From Takakia lepidozioides (taxonomy: Eukaryota > Streptophyta > Takakiopsida > Takakiales > Takakiaceae), in contig CM060731.1 of NCBI GenBank assembly GCA_030704615.1, positions 58,694,756-58,758,755 on the forward strand: 64,000 nt of DNA, given 5' to 3'. The translations under genes were made by a program, and so were the position numbers. Below, piece after piece: positions 22,867 through 34,354 of the stretch (the first letter of the stretch is position 1; each line of letters starts with the position of its first letter). Below the pieces are notes generated by a model. It was not told where the DNA came from. It saw only the letters and a program-made list of their open reading frames with translations, and did no database searches.

Positions 22867-24575
22867 ATGCTTATGCTCAACCCTGGCCATCAACTCATAG
22901 TAGATGGTTGCATAGTAGCACAGACCCATCGTCACATGCTAGTATTTGACTAATGGGTGTCTCTTCTGTCGCTTCAGCCTGGAGTGGCCCCCATTCTGTG
23001 TGGAGCACATTGGTATAAGTATCACGGACGTTCTTAATTAGATTTGATCTGCGGGCAGGGATTCCCTTTCTAATTGAAGGACCACGGATCCCTTACCATT
23101 CTTCAACATTCTTCAGCCAGCTAAAGAGGGAACATTGGGGAAATTTGATAGTGCAAAAAATGACCAAGAGAAAGAGGAGACATTTATTTTCCTTTTCTCT
23201 ATTAATGTGTGGCCACAGATCCACAGGGCTGCCCAATGAAACATTCCTCATTTTTCAAGAGGACTATGGGTCTGCACAGTTTGTAGTGCACAAGTGATGC
23301 TATTCATCCTTGTTACATGTAAAGCGATAGTAACTGGTCATCTATGGCATGATGTAGACTTGACATGCAGGCCATTTTGAGTTGATGTCCATGGACCGTG
23401 ACCATTCTTCAACAGCAGAGAGTGAACACTCACATCAGTTTGATTGCGCAAAGAATGACTATGTTGGCACTATTGAGTAAGAAGAGACTATATTCTTCGT
23501 TTGCCTCACAGATCCACCTGAGTCATTGCTGATTCAGTGGAACATTTTTTGGTTGCTCGGTATGGGAGTTGAATATTCATTCTAATAACATGAGCTCTGA
23601 TGCCGTACAAGTATTGTGTTCTTCCCCTTCATGCCGTTTGTGGTGCTGGATATGTTGGAGATGAAAAGGTTTTCGCCTGGTGCCCTAAACCCTAATCCAG
23701 AATTGGCTGGGCAACTGAACTGCAGCTGTGGCTGTCAGTCACTTGCTTCGGTGGCGATGGCGTCCGAGCTTCCAGGGCTTTGTTGGGACCGTGCAGTTTG
23801 ACCTGGTATGTATTACAGTGCAGACAGCGAGTCTGCGGGATGCGTGGGTCCCTCTCCCACTCATTGGGAACTGTTGTCTGTTTTCTGACCAAGATCTCTT
23901 CAACCTTTTCAACTGCAGTATGTACCCAGTTCCCGCTTCTTTCTCGGGCTTCTAGTAGAGAGGGAGTTCCAACTTTCTTCTGGATCCAGGAGCACGAGTT
24001 CCTCGCCCGCATACGTGGATCTGAGACAGGAAACTTTGTAGCTGATGGCGGTGAGGGGTGTATGGATTGCTGCAAGCTCCAAGCTTTCTTGCAAATATGC
24101 ATTCCTCCCGTGAATGTAGTGAATATATCTTCAGCCGGTGAGTGATTGAGGTCTAAGCTGGCCTCATGCATCGAAGTCTCACGCACAGTAATACCGGGGC
24201 GAGCTATGAATGGAGAGAGGGCCTTACAAACCTCGTCTCCTAGAAACAGGACCACTCCGACATGGAAGTTGTTGACCTATCTGCACGAATGAGCGAGACA
24301 GAGATATGAAGTTGCTGGAGCTGAATTATACAGTTATGATGGAAGCTGAGCACTAAAATCCCTCCAACCTGTCCTCCCTCTCTCTTTTCTTCCAGGATTG
24401 AGGCTTATGTCGATCGCATAGATCGAATTGAGCGCAGGGGGCTTTAGAATGAGATTGAGAACCGAGCAGTCTGAAGAAAGCAATTGGACGATTGCATCAT
24501 GATCATGCCTTCATGGGCTTCTACTCCACTTTAAAAGGCTAGTCAAGCTTGCACAAAACTTTAAAGAAAAACATC
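22867..24575. other. Intergenic region with an old tandem duplication
   Basis: About 23085-23270 and 23395-23570 share diverged ordered words: ACCATTCTTCAACA, TTTGAT.G.GCAAA.AATGAC, CACAGATCCAC and GAAACATT/GGAACATT. This is an old duplication downstream of the phosphatase. The remainder up to 24575 is the upstream region of the first DUF3537 gene. Frames of 100-190 codons on both strands at 23.7-24.25 kb have no recognisable domain. Confidence 0.45.
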
Positions 24576-27500
24576 ATGAGCAACAACTCGGATGGAGGTC
24601 CAAGTGCACCATTCCTTTCACCCGAAGTGGATATGGAGAACGGTATACTGGAGGACGCCATAGGTCCTGATAATACTCCCAAGCCTGAAGCTGCCTCAAC
24701 AGGCAGAGGAGTGCAAGATGAGTCGGGGCGATTTCGTTCCAGTTTATCCTGGCTTGGCCTCGATCAATCGACATCATTGCATGTGGCCTGGTCTTTGATT
24801 TTATTTTTCTTGCTCACAGTGGCGGTTCCAATTCTTGAGGTTTCGTTCGTCTCATGCCAAGATTGCGGTGAAGAGCACAAACATCCCTTTCAAATGCTAG
24901 TGCAATACTCAGAATCTGCCCTCGCCACGGTCTCGTTCGTCTTCCTGTTTCGTGCACTGCGCAAGTATGGGCTTCGCAGAACTCTTCTCCTTAATACGGT
25001 CCAATCGATGTCCCCTGAAATTCAGGAAGGGTATGGAAGAAAACTACACGTGAGTCTCTCCTCTCACACTCTCTCTGTCAGTCTTGTCCTTAGCGTGTGC
25101 CTGCCCAATTCCATTAACAGCCGCATGTGTCACATCGCACCGTGTGTTGTGTAGTATGGGCAATTTCGGGCTGAGTTCATATCTTGGTGGTTGAATACAG
25201 TTAGACGGGGTTCCCCTAGACGTCATGAAGTTTCTTTCTTTCTTCTTTCTTTCCTGTGCTTCCCCACTGCCACAAATAGTAAAAGAAGGTTGGAAATTTC
25301 TTCCAAATATGACTGCAACACAGCTGATGGAACTTTGTGTTAGGTGGACCTGGAAACCAGCTTACAACAAAGCTGCATTCTATCGGAGGCATTCTTTGTC
25401 CTCCGCAATGATAGAATCTTACAGCCCAATTACTTGTCTGCAACTCTATCTCCATCTCTTCTAAGGGCTTTGGGAGGGCTTAGGGTAGGCTCTCACAGTC
25501 TGCGGATAGAGACTGGTAGGTGGGACAACCTGCAGCGTCCTCACTGCTTGTACCCTGAATGTGCTAGAGATACAGGAGGGAGATTGAAACTGGAAAATGT
25601 TTCTTTTTTCACTGTCTTCTCTTCTATGAGATCTGGGGGAGACACTATTGCCAACTCCGAGATAGCCAATCCCTTACAGAGGTGTCACTAATGAGAAATG
25701 CTTGACAGCATCTCCATGAATCACTACATCTTAGCCAATCCCTTGCTCAATGGTTGTTTATGGGCTGCTTGTTGGTCCCACTCTCTTTCTCATGTACTGC
25801 TTTCTCATCCCACACACTCTTTGACGTTATAAAGTGACGTTATAATGTGTAATTTCATTGTTCTCTCTGTCTCTATGTGCTCTGGCCAGAACAGGCACGG
25901 GCACTGTGGCTGCAAGGCTCAGCCAAGTGTAATGAGTGCAATTTCTGTAACCCAAGCCCCCTTATGGATGTCCATTATGTCCATTGCATTATTGCAGTTA
26001 TACATAGAAGATATCTGTGCAACAAGACAAGCGCTGTTGTAATCCTATGTCAATCTGCCATTCATGAGTCTGCGTCGTCCAAACACACTGGAGTCTTATT
26101 TCCAGGAGTGTCAACACCATCTACTTAACTCAGACACCTGATTGTTTGGGCAGTATGTAAACTGTCACTATGGATTGATTCGAGTGGGAACTGCCTCCAA
26201 TTGGGCTAGTGGCATAAGGAGTTATACTGCATGTCCATGTTTCTGAAGAAAATTCAGTGACTATGTTTTCCTGTCATAGATTCAGACTGGAAAACTGGAA
26301 TTTCATTCTATTTGAAGTGATGATGTGGTGAGACTTTGATGTGGTGAAACCCTTGTGTTGAAGCGGGCCTTCATAGAACTCGCCCAGATACTTCTTCCCT
26401 GCTTTGTGGTGGAGCTGGTGCACAAAGTGTGGTGGTACACCTACGTCACGGCTTCAATTCCATTCATCCCACACTCCATTGTGAATGGACTCATGTGCTC
26501 AGCCTCCATGCTGGCTTGGCTCTACAAGACGACTGTCTTCCTCTTCATGTGTGTACTATTCAGGCTCTTGTGCTCACTTCAAATACTTCGGCTTGAAGGC
26601 TACAAGCATTTGCTGGAGACAACTACAGACGTTTGTACCATAATGTCTGAGCACATGCGGATTCGCAAGCAGCTCACTGTCATCAGTCATCGGTTCCGGA
26701 GCTTCATGGTGGTGTCGCTATTTGTCATAACATTCAGCCAACTTTGGTCACTCTTGGTTATAAGTTCAGCCAAGACAATCAATTTTTTCAGGGCTGGAGA
26801 TTTGTTGGTAAGTACTTTCTTTCTTTTTCTTTTTTCTTTAAAAAAAAAAGAAAAAAAAGGGAAACACCTGGGAACGACAGCTCACAAATCAGGTCCCTTG
26901 ATTTAGAGAGGAGAAAATAACCTCTCAGTAACCTCGCCGTAAGGCTTTCCGATGCGACACCGCGCAAGGAAGGGGGAGAAGAGCATACCACACCCGTCAA
27001 GTAGCAGGATTTGACCCCAGGGTCATCTGGAGCTACTGACTGTTGGTAAGTACTTTCTATTGTGACTGACTCAAATGAATATGCTCTCAGGCGATAGCTT
27101 TAGTCTCTCTTCCCATCCTCTGGCAACCTACTTGGGTAGTCAGAAATGAGACACGAAGATTGGCATCCATTTTGTACTAACTGTATTTTAAAGTGTTAGT
27201 AAGCCCAGCAGCTGGGGCTTTCCCAGACCAGGTCAGCATCAAAGAGAAATTAAAGGGAAATTCCTTCATACTTTGTCTGGCTTTTGAGACAGAGACATAA
27301 TCATTGTGTTATTTTGTTGTCTCTTTTACATTCATTGCCCCTGTGGGGACCAAATTCATGTCCAGATCTCTCAATTATCTTGATTCCGTCTCGAGCTGAC
27401 TCCATCATCATATCACAGAATGTGAACCTTCAACTGATGAGGAATTTTTTGTTCTTTTCATTCATGACCTTTTGGCCGTCTGAGCCGTCTGAGTCGGACA

Positions 27501-28394
27501 CCTTTCCACATCTAAGCTCTACTTCATGATTGTCCTTGCAGGTATGCTCAGTGGTGCAGCTTACTGGATTAGTGCTCTGCTTTCATGGAGCAGCAAAAAT
27601 CACTCACAGGGCGCAGGGAATCGTGGCCATTGTGAGTCAGTGGCATGCCTTAGCGACATTCAGCCCATTGAAAGTGAGCATACCCCAGTCAGATGCTAGC
27701 GAAGATTCCTCGGAACAAATTGTCGAACCATTTTCTGTGGCAACTTATGGGCCCACCCACCCTCTCCTCTGTTATGATTCGTCAGATGACCTCTCCATGT
27801 CTCTCAATATTTGGGCACCTGCCACAAATGACTCACACCATGACATTGAGGCCTACCAAAAGCGGCAGGCTCTGGGTAAGGCAAAACTCCTCTCTACAAC
27901 ATTAGGAGTTTTCCTACCAGCTCTGTTTGATTTCCACCTTTAGATCCCCTTCTTCCCTGTTGAATGGAAGTACTTATCAGTGAGGCAGGGAGGGAAAGAG
28001 ATGATGATGGAATCATCAACTGTTCCCTGGGAATGTCAGTGATGATGAAGCGCTGGCATTGTAATCAAACTCGACAGCATAATGCTTATTCCATCTGTGC
28101 CATTATTCACCCACACGCGCAGAGTTGATAGAGAGTATGTAGTCACAAGACAAATGTCCATTTGTTGCCAGAAACCAGAAACCCAATAGAGGGCTCGTAG
28201 GGTTGCCAGATTTCAATGCACAGTTGCTGATGTGGAAAATAGTGGGGTTGGCTGGTGCAGTGACGTACCTCGAGCATTCGGGTGCGGGTATTTCACTTTA
28301 TGGGTTTGTGCTGAATCGAGACTTCCTCTATGCAATTTTCGTACTTGAATTCTCTCTCACACTTTTCATCCTCGGGAAAACCATCTTGTTGTGA
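24576..28394 (+). CDS. DUF3537 multipass membrane protein, gene 1 of a tandem pair
   Basis: DUF3537 proteins are plant seven-helix-type membrane proteins, related in fold to insect gustatory and odorant receptors; their plant function is unknown. Predicted exons: 24576-25049, 26364-26807, 27542-27875, 28261-28394, giving 461 residues. Exon 1 has a soluble leader, the conserved FRSSLSWLGLDQSTSLHVAW, helix 1 (SLILFFLLTVAVPILEVSFV), the CQDCGEEH loop and helix 2 ending RALRKYGLRRTLLL. Exon 2 has three helices and LLCSLQILRLEGYKHLLE. Exon 3 has VCSVVQLTGLVLCFHGAAKI and a hydrophilic loop ending AYQKRQAL. Exon 4 has VTYLEHSGAGISLYGFVLNR and the last helix. Every boundary matches gene 2 in position and phase. 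A SINE sits directly behind exon 2, and intron 1 holds a LINE-like scrap. Confidence 0.88.
25470..26030 (+). mobile_element. Possible LINE C-terminal remnant in intron 1 of DUF3537 gene 1
   Basis: Two pieces read in the plus orientation: GGLRVGSHSLRIETGRWDN..CLYPEC (25470-25560) and SAKCNECNFCNPSPLMDVHY (25917-25980). The RIETGRW word, Cys pairs and a following His/Cys resemble the zinc-binding C termini of some non-LTR reverse transcriptases. The pieces are separated and broken. This would explain why this intron (1314 bp) is far longer than its counterpart in gene 2 (331 bp). Confidence 0.4.
26803..27058 (-). mobile_element. SINE insertion with 18-bp target-site duplication over a splice donor
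   Basis: TGTTGGTAAGTACTTTCT is present at 26803-26820 and again at 27041-27058, an exact 18-bp target duplication. Between them, 26821-27040 carries on the minus strand a tRNA-like head with a box-B-like GGTCAAATCCTG, an AGTAGCTCCAGATG box-A-like word near its 5' end, a body, and an A-rich 3' tail (the T/A-rich start at 26821-26860). Length about 220 bp. This is the form of a tRNA-derived SINE. The duplicated target contains the exon-2 donor G|GTAAGT of the DUF3537 gene, so the donor now exists twice. Confidence 0.85.
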
Positions 28395-30463
28395 GCTCAA
28401 AGAGCCCAGTCCTAATTGTGATCTGGTGCCTTGATCATTGCTAGAGGGGCCCCCCTAGAGGTTTTTCAGTGATTTTGAGACTCCTCAATGCTAATGCTAA
28501 TCTATGGCAGATGTATGCATTCAATGTCAGGGCCCACTTTGCCAAGTTGGTAGCAGGACCATAAGCACCCATGTGTTACACTCTACTAAGGTGGGCTCAT
28601 ATAGGGAGAATGCCAAGCCCTTTTTGATCTACTCAGCCTACATGTATAGCAATGTATCTATGCAGAAAATCCTCATTGTCATTTATGAGAATTTGTACTT
28701 TTCTTTTTTGTTTTTTTGTTTTTTTTGGGTTTGTATAGGTAGGGTGAAGAATGTTTGTAGATTTCAGATGATAATGTCTCTAGTAATTAACCCTTAACTA
28801 CCCAAGCATACTTTTGTCATAGCCTGTGAAAAACAGAGGAATGGAAATCATCCAAATAAGTTCAGTGATTTATATGCTCGATTATATCCAATGCCTACCA
28901 CCCTTGGAAGGAAATTATTCTCTACATTTTTGCTTCACGACTGGAGCACCTCACATTAGTAACTTGACTTGCTTTCAAACTTCTAGATAATGTCTACAGT
29001 CAAACCATAGTTATGGCACTAATAAAGCAGGATATTGGAGGATGTTAAGACTGCAACAACCTGCAAAACATAAGTTACCAGAATCTGAATCTGGCTGAAG
29101 AGGAAGCGGAGTGGACTGTAACTGAAGCGAACACACACAACAAAGAAAGGTGAGTGATAGTACGGTATTCACGTATTCACTCATAACATGATGCACATTT
29201 AACTGAGACAAACAATGTCTGCTGGCAACTTTGAACATGAAATTTCTAGACCTTTGTTATTGAAATCTCCGAGATCAGCAGTCCACAGTTTGAAGTTGAG
29301 AGTGGAGTGACAGAATCAGCGACAGGACCTTGAAGAAAGCATTTGATGTTATTCAGTGCACCGGCTCCCTCTCTCTCCCTCTGACAAGGATCGCAAAATG
29401 CGCGAGGCAACGTGAGTACTGTATGGCTGCCACGCCGGCTGCCGCACTCGTCGTTCCTTCCTATTCTTGAGCGTTCCGTTTGTCACGGCCACGATTACGA
29501 GCCTGCCTCCGCAAATTCACATGGGCGGACATAACGCTCCTTGTTTGCTACTTTGCAAATGCTCTCTTATCTCGGGAACGAAGTCATGAAGGAGGCGACT
29601 CTCCAGATTTGGCAGTGCCAACATTGCATTACGTCGAGGTTCTGGAATTCTGTGTTCTGCAGGCCTCTCTTTGTACCAGACGCGGAGATTGAGCTTTTAT
29701 GTGAAGCTTGCTAACTTCCGGCATCGCTGTCATGCATGAAATTAATGACGAGCTTTTCCAGGTGTGCGTCTTTTTCTGTGGTCGAGGTAGGCGAACACAA
29801 GACGCGAAGGCCGCAGTCGGGTGAGGGTGCAGTGGACAAAGAAAGGGAGGTTGTAGTACAGGGTCGCATCGGTAATGCATGCCTCCAGGATGATGATGCT
29901 GTACACGCCTCGTCTCCCCTCCTCTCTTATCCGACGGTTTCTGGTTAGTCCTTTCTGATCGGCAACTTGTTTGTTCACTACGGATCCTGGTGGAGGTGAA
30001 ATTGCCTTCTGGACTCACTCTGTCTGTTGGCCATCTCTCCAAAAACATTCAGTCGAGTAATTTGTGGACTTTCTGTTGTCCATTGCCTATTCCAGGATTC
30101 CTACTAGTTAGTACTGCGTACATTCGATTGATATCACGAGCTCAATCGCATGTCACTGACACGTGAAAGCTGATACTTGATTTCTCTAAGCAGCATCACA
30201 TTCTGATTCAAACGTCTATTTTGTTTTGAGAAGGGGAAGGATTGAGACAAACTTATGTAAGGAAATTAACATCTGAGTTGTCTTGAGGAGAGCAGTCACA
30301 TCCCCGTCACATCGTAAAATGCCCTTCATTCCATTTTTCAGAGAACATATCAAGCGTGGTAGCCTTTGCTGCCAACTCCGAATATTATATATTTGATGAC
30401 ATAGAGAGGGAAAGTCTGAAATTGGTGATTCCTACAGTACGCTTTGCGCCAACATCGAGCATA
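28395..30463. other. Spacer between the two DUF3537 genes
   Basis: Contains the 3' flank of gene 1 and the upstream region of gene 2. At 28787-28807 a TTAACCCTTAACTACCCAAG word resembles the terminal repeat of the MITE at 59.4-60.2 kb; a partner end was not found. Frames on both strands at 29.5-30.05 kb have no recognisable domain. Confidence 0.4.
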
Positions 30464-31785
30464 ATGAACGGCGGCTCGCACGAAGGCCTTACAGCACCTT
30501 CGATCCCACACGAGCCACATTCTAAGAAACGAGCAGTGAATTTCGAGTTCCCAGACGGGGCACAGTTTGCAGAAGATGGCAGGACTGCAGAGTGTGTAGC
30601 CAGCGCCAATACAAGGTGTGGAGAATACAAGAGGTTGATGTCAAATCCGAGAGACGAGTTGCGACAATTTCGCTCTGGTTTATTCTGGCTAGGCCTTGAT
30701 CAATCCACAAAAATCAAGGTGACCTGGTCATGGATTCTTTTCTTCTTGCTCTCTTTGGTTGTTCCGATCATCAACTTTGCATATGTCTCGTGCAAGGACT
30801 GCGACGAAGCGCATGAACATCCCTTTGAGAGGATGGTCCGTTATTCGGAGTCTGTGCTTGCTGCTATATCTTTCCTCTGTCTGTCCCACATACTGCGCAC
30901 GTATGGCCTACGCCGCACTCTTCTTCTTGATAAAATCATAAGGGAGTCCAGTGAAGTGCGGCAAGGGTATGAAGCAGAGCTACATGTAAGTCTCTCCGTC
31001 TCTCTGCCTCCTGCTTTCTCTGGATTTCTATGTCTGGTCTTCTAATGTTTTAATTATGAAAGGATTCCTCTGCATATGTCCCACATTTTCCTCCAGATCT
31101 CTAGAACCTCTCTCTTCCTCGGTGGCTAGTTCAGTAGCTGTATTCGCTCTAGTACTGGTTCATATACAAAATGTAGATGTCTTAGAAGTTCGTGTGGTCA
31201 TAATTTGATTGACTTCTGAATCACAGGGTATATGAGACAATAGTCCCAGTCTGTATGTAAGTTCTTCAGGAACTGTCGACTAGGAATTAACATTACTTGT
31301 CGCTCATGTGTGCCAGCGAGCCTTCTCATTACTTGCATGGATCATCCTTCCATGCTTTCTGGTAGAGCTGGTGCACAAAGTCTGGTGGTTCATTTACGTC
31401 TCCGTGTCAATTCCTCTGAGTGGAGACCCAAGGACTGTAAAAATTGCAATGTGTACGGCAGCTATGCTATCGTGGTTCTACAAGGCAAGCGTCTTCCTTT
31501 TCATGTGTGTTCTCTTCAGGCTCATGTGCTCACTCCAGATACTTCGACTCAAAGGCTATAGTAAGTTGCTTGCGGAGACACCCGAAGTTTCCATCATCCT
31601 TTCAGAGCACATGCGTATCGGCAACCAGCTTCGAACTATCAGTCACCGATTTCGTTTATTCATGGTGGCATCCCTGTTCACCATAACCTTCAGCCAACTG
31701 TCTTCGCTGTTTGTCATTCTTCTGTCAGCGAGAACAATTAACTTTTTCAGAGCTGGGGATCTGGGGGTAAGTGTTTTTGCTGATG

Positions 31786-31820
<35 letters not shown>

Positions 31821-32823
31821 GGTTGTTTGTTTGTTCCATTCTCGTCCCACATTGATCTCCTTGAGCGTAGGACTGTCGACGGTTTCAAAACTTTCTTTCA
31901 AGTTCTTTCGGTCTGTAACTCGAAATGCGACAATGGCATTTGAACCAAGATGATTTTGCCAACCGTGGAACTTTCAACTTCCAGTCAGTCCACCTTTCAC
32001 ATACTGACTTTCTTCTTTGATGTCGCCTTCTGCAGGTCTGCTCTTTGGTGCAACTCACAGGTTTACTGCTCTGTCTAAATGGAGCAGCTAAAATCACTCA
32101 CAGAGCCCAGCGACTTGTGCCAATCGTGAGTCAATGGCATGCTATAGCAACATGTAGCCCACTTGCAGTAGCTGTACCGGTTTCAGAGTCCAATACTGAG
32201 CCTGCACGGACTTTCTCTGCAGTAAATTATGGGCCCACGCACCCTCTTCTGTACAATAATTCGTCAGATGACCTGGAGAGATCGATCCATATCTGCTCTA
32301 ATGAGGCTGCTGAACGAGTCGACCATGATTTGAAGGCATATCAAAAGCGGCAGGCCCTCGGTAAGGCACATAAAATCGTGTCCTTATGTAGGTCTTTGAT
32401 GCTCCTCTCCACCCGGATGAGTCCTTTGTAGGAATTATGAAAGAGGGGCATATGCAAAAAACTGCCAAAACCTCTTACAGAGAAAGCCTTCTTTTGGCAT
32501 GCTTTTCCTGCCTTGGGTAGCTAGCACTGTATGGGTGGCCTTGTTAGAAGCGTTAACTTGTGTGCAAGAGACTCTGGTCATGACTGGGTGGTCATGTGTA
32601 GCAATATCTTCATTAGATCAAGTTTTACTGGAGTGGAAGATTGTTTGCTCCTACAATGTGTTAACAGTGGTTTGTGTTGGTTTCTGCAGTGACGTATCTA
32701 CAGCATTCTCGTACGGGTATTTCACTGTACGGATTTGTGCTAGATCGGAGCCTCTTGTACATGATATTTGGGGTGGAATTCTCCCTCACACTCTTCATCC
32801 TTGGGAAAACCATCTTTGCGTAG
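30464..32823 (+). CDS. DUF3537 multipass membrane protein, gene 2 of a tandem pair
   Basis: Paralogue of the gene 2 kb upstream, same strand. Predicted exons: 30464-30985, 31317-31766, 32036-32360, 32690-32823, giving 476 residues. Exons 1 and 2 are multiples of three, exon 3 ends in phase 1, and exon 4 completes a GTG codon, exactly as in gene 1. Exon 1 has a longer soluble leader (MNGGSHEGLTAPSIPHEP...) and then FRSGLFWLGLDQSTKIKVTW, helix 1 and CKDCDEAHEHPFERMVRYSE. Later segments are LMCSLQILRLKGYSKLLAET, VCSLVQLTGLLLCLNGAAKI and VTYLQHSRTGISLYGFVLDR. The first in-frame ATG after the upstream stop was chosen. Intron 2 holds a (CT)n tract at 31786-31817. The shared exon plan proves duplication of one ancestral gene. 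Confidence 0.88.
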
Positions 32824-34354
32824 CATCACCCCTGAAAGCCGCCACCTTGAAGCCCTTCTTGAAATTATTTTCTTGCACATAAAGTGTGGCTAGTTGTCGT
32901 CTAGCACTAGTTGACGGTATTCGATGTTAGAGTTGATATAATCGTGCAAGTCTTTCCAGTTGGACCATGCAAGTCACCTTGAAAGACCCTGAATGCACCA
33001 GGTCACATTTGTATTGTGAAATCGACCTTACCTGAACTCTTGCAACTGGATATCGAGCAACTAGCCGACTACCATACGATACGCATCTCGAGATATGTTG
33101 AGATACGAGATATTTAGGCACAACTGTTGGTGCAGCACAAATAGGGTCAGTGGAGGTCTATAGAAGCTTGAATCGGGGCGGCGGGCCCAGCCGTCAAGCG
33201 GCGCTGCCTTCGCTCGCCTTCTAGAAGGCTGGTTCGCGCCAAGTGCACACTCTCACAGTTGGGCCCTGGATGTGGCTGGACACACGGCTTCGTCCCGAAT
33301 CCCATCGCCTTCCTGCTTCGCTCTATTACACCCTTTCCTGCATCCCTATTGGTTGCTACAATCATCTCTTTTTCTTTGGCCTTTCAAAATTTTCCCCAAC
33401 TGATGTTCAGTATTTACTATTATTCCTTATTATTACTTATATTTCAAGTTGGTTGCATGTTTGGCATATCAGGAAACTCTGAAGATTTCCACAAGATTAC
33501 AAAATATCTTTGTACACCCCAGTCACAGCCACATACTTGTAAGCTTGTGGCGAATTCAACAGGGCGGGCATGTCCCAAGTGAGTTCTCACCACACCAATA
33601 AAATGCAAGAAGCGCTCTTAGCTTCTTGAAGTGCCTAGGAACTTTCAACCTTGACAACATCATCATTTGAGCAGAGGAGACAATTCTTCATCTAATAACA
33701 ACTGATGTGATTGTTTGACAAGACCAGCCCTACACAAGTAACAGCTATGCTTTGAAGCCAGAGCACTTTCAAATTCTTTGCAGACATGAGGCCTGTATCT
33801 CTTTACAAAATGACGAATGAATATCTCTATAGATTCCATCACACTATCACTTGCCCCATGTTCATGAGAAACTTGTAAGGGGAAACACAATCCCAAAACA
33901 AAGAATCACCCTTGCCTACAGATTCTTCTATGGGCTTCCACTTGTCAGGTAGGCCATCCCGAAGAAGCCACTAGTGTGACGCAACCAAATGCCATAAAAA
34001 TGGTTCAAATCCTTACTTCAATAAACCCTAATGCTTGAGAAGAATCATGATCAGCACATGGAAGTGCTGCGGATGCCTGTATGTTATAAAATTAGATACC
34101 TGTATGGTACAGTTGTATCTGCAGGGTTGTATACTATGGAGTTGCATGTGACTGGCGAAGTCTAGTAATTGAATGTACAACTTTCCAAGACCTCTCAAGC
34201 AGTTCCCAGCAAATACCAACCATTTAAAATGTCAAAGAATGGTATGTAAGGGAACTCGAAACATCTTGCTATTCCAGCATTGAGAATGAAGTGGTTGTTT
34301 TAGGGGCCAGGAGGGCCCAAGGAGGGGTCAGCTTCCATAGTACTAGGGTAGTTC
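32824..34354. other. Intergenic region, no gene supported
   Basis: 3' flank of DUF3537 gene 2, then a short GC-rich patch (33160-33245, with the palindrome GCCTTCTAGAAGGC) and AT-rich DNA. Frames of 60-107 codons on both strands show no recognisable domain. Confidence 0.4.

Noticed and set aside
23692-24255. 187-codon minus-strand frame before DUF3537 gene 1
   Set aside because: No recognisable domain and a plus-strand gene begins 300 bp away. Kept only as intergenic sequence.
29629-30048. 139-codon minus-strand frame between the DUF3537 genes
   Set aside because: No domain, several overlapping frames on both strands, and a position in the likely promoter of gene 2.
30356-30463. Upstream extension of DUF3537 gene 2 from a GTG codon
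   Set aside because: No ATG lies in the extension and gene 1 has no matching part. The ATG at 30464 is the first in-frame start.
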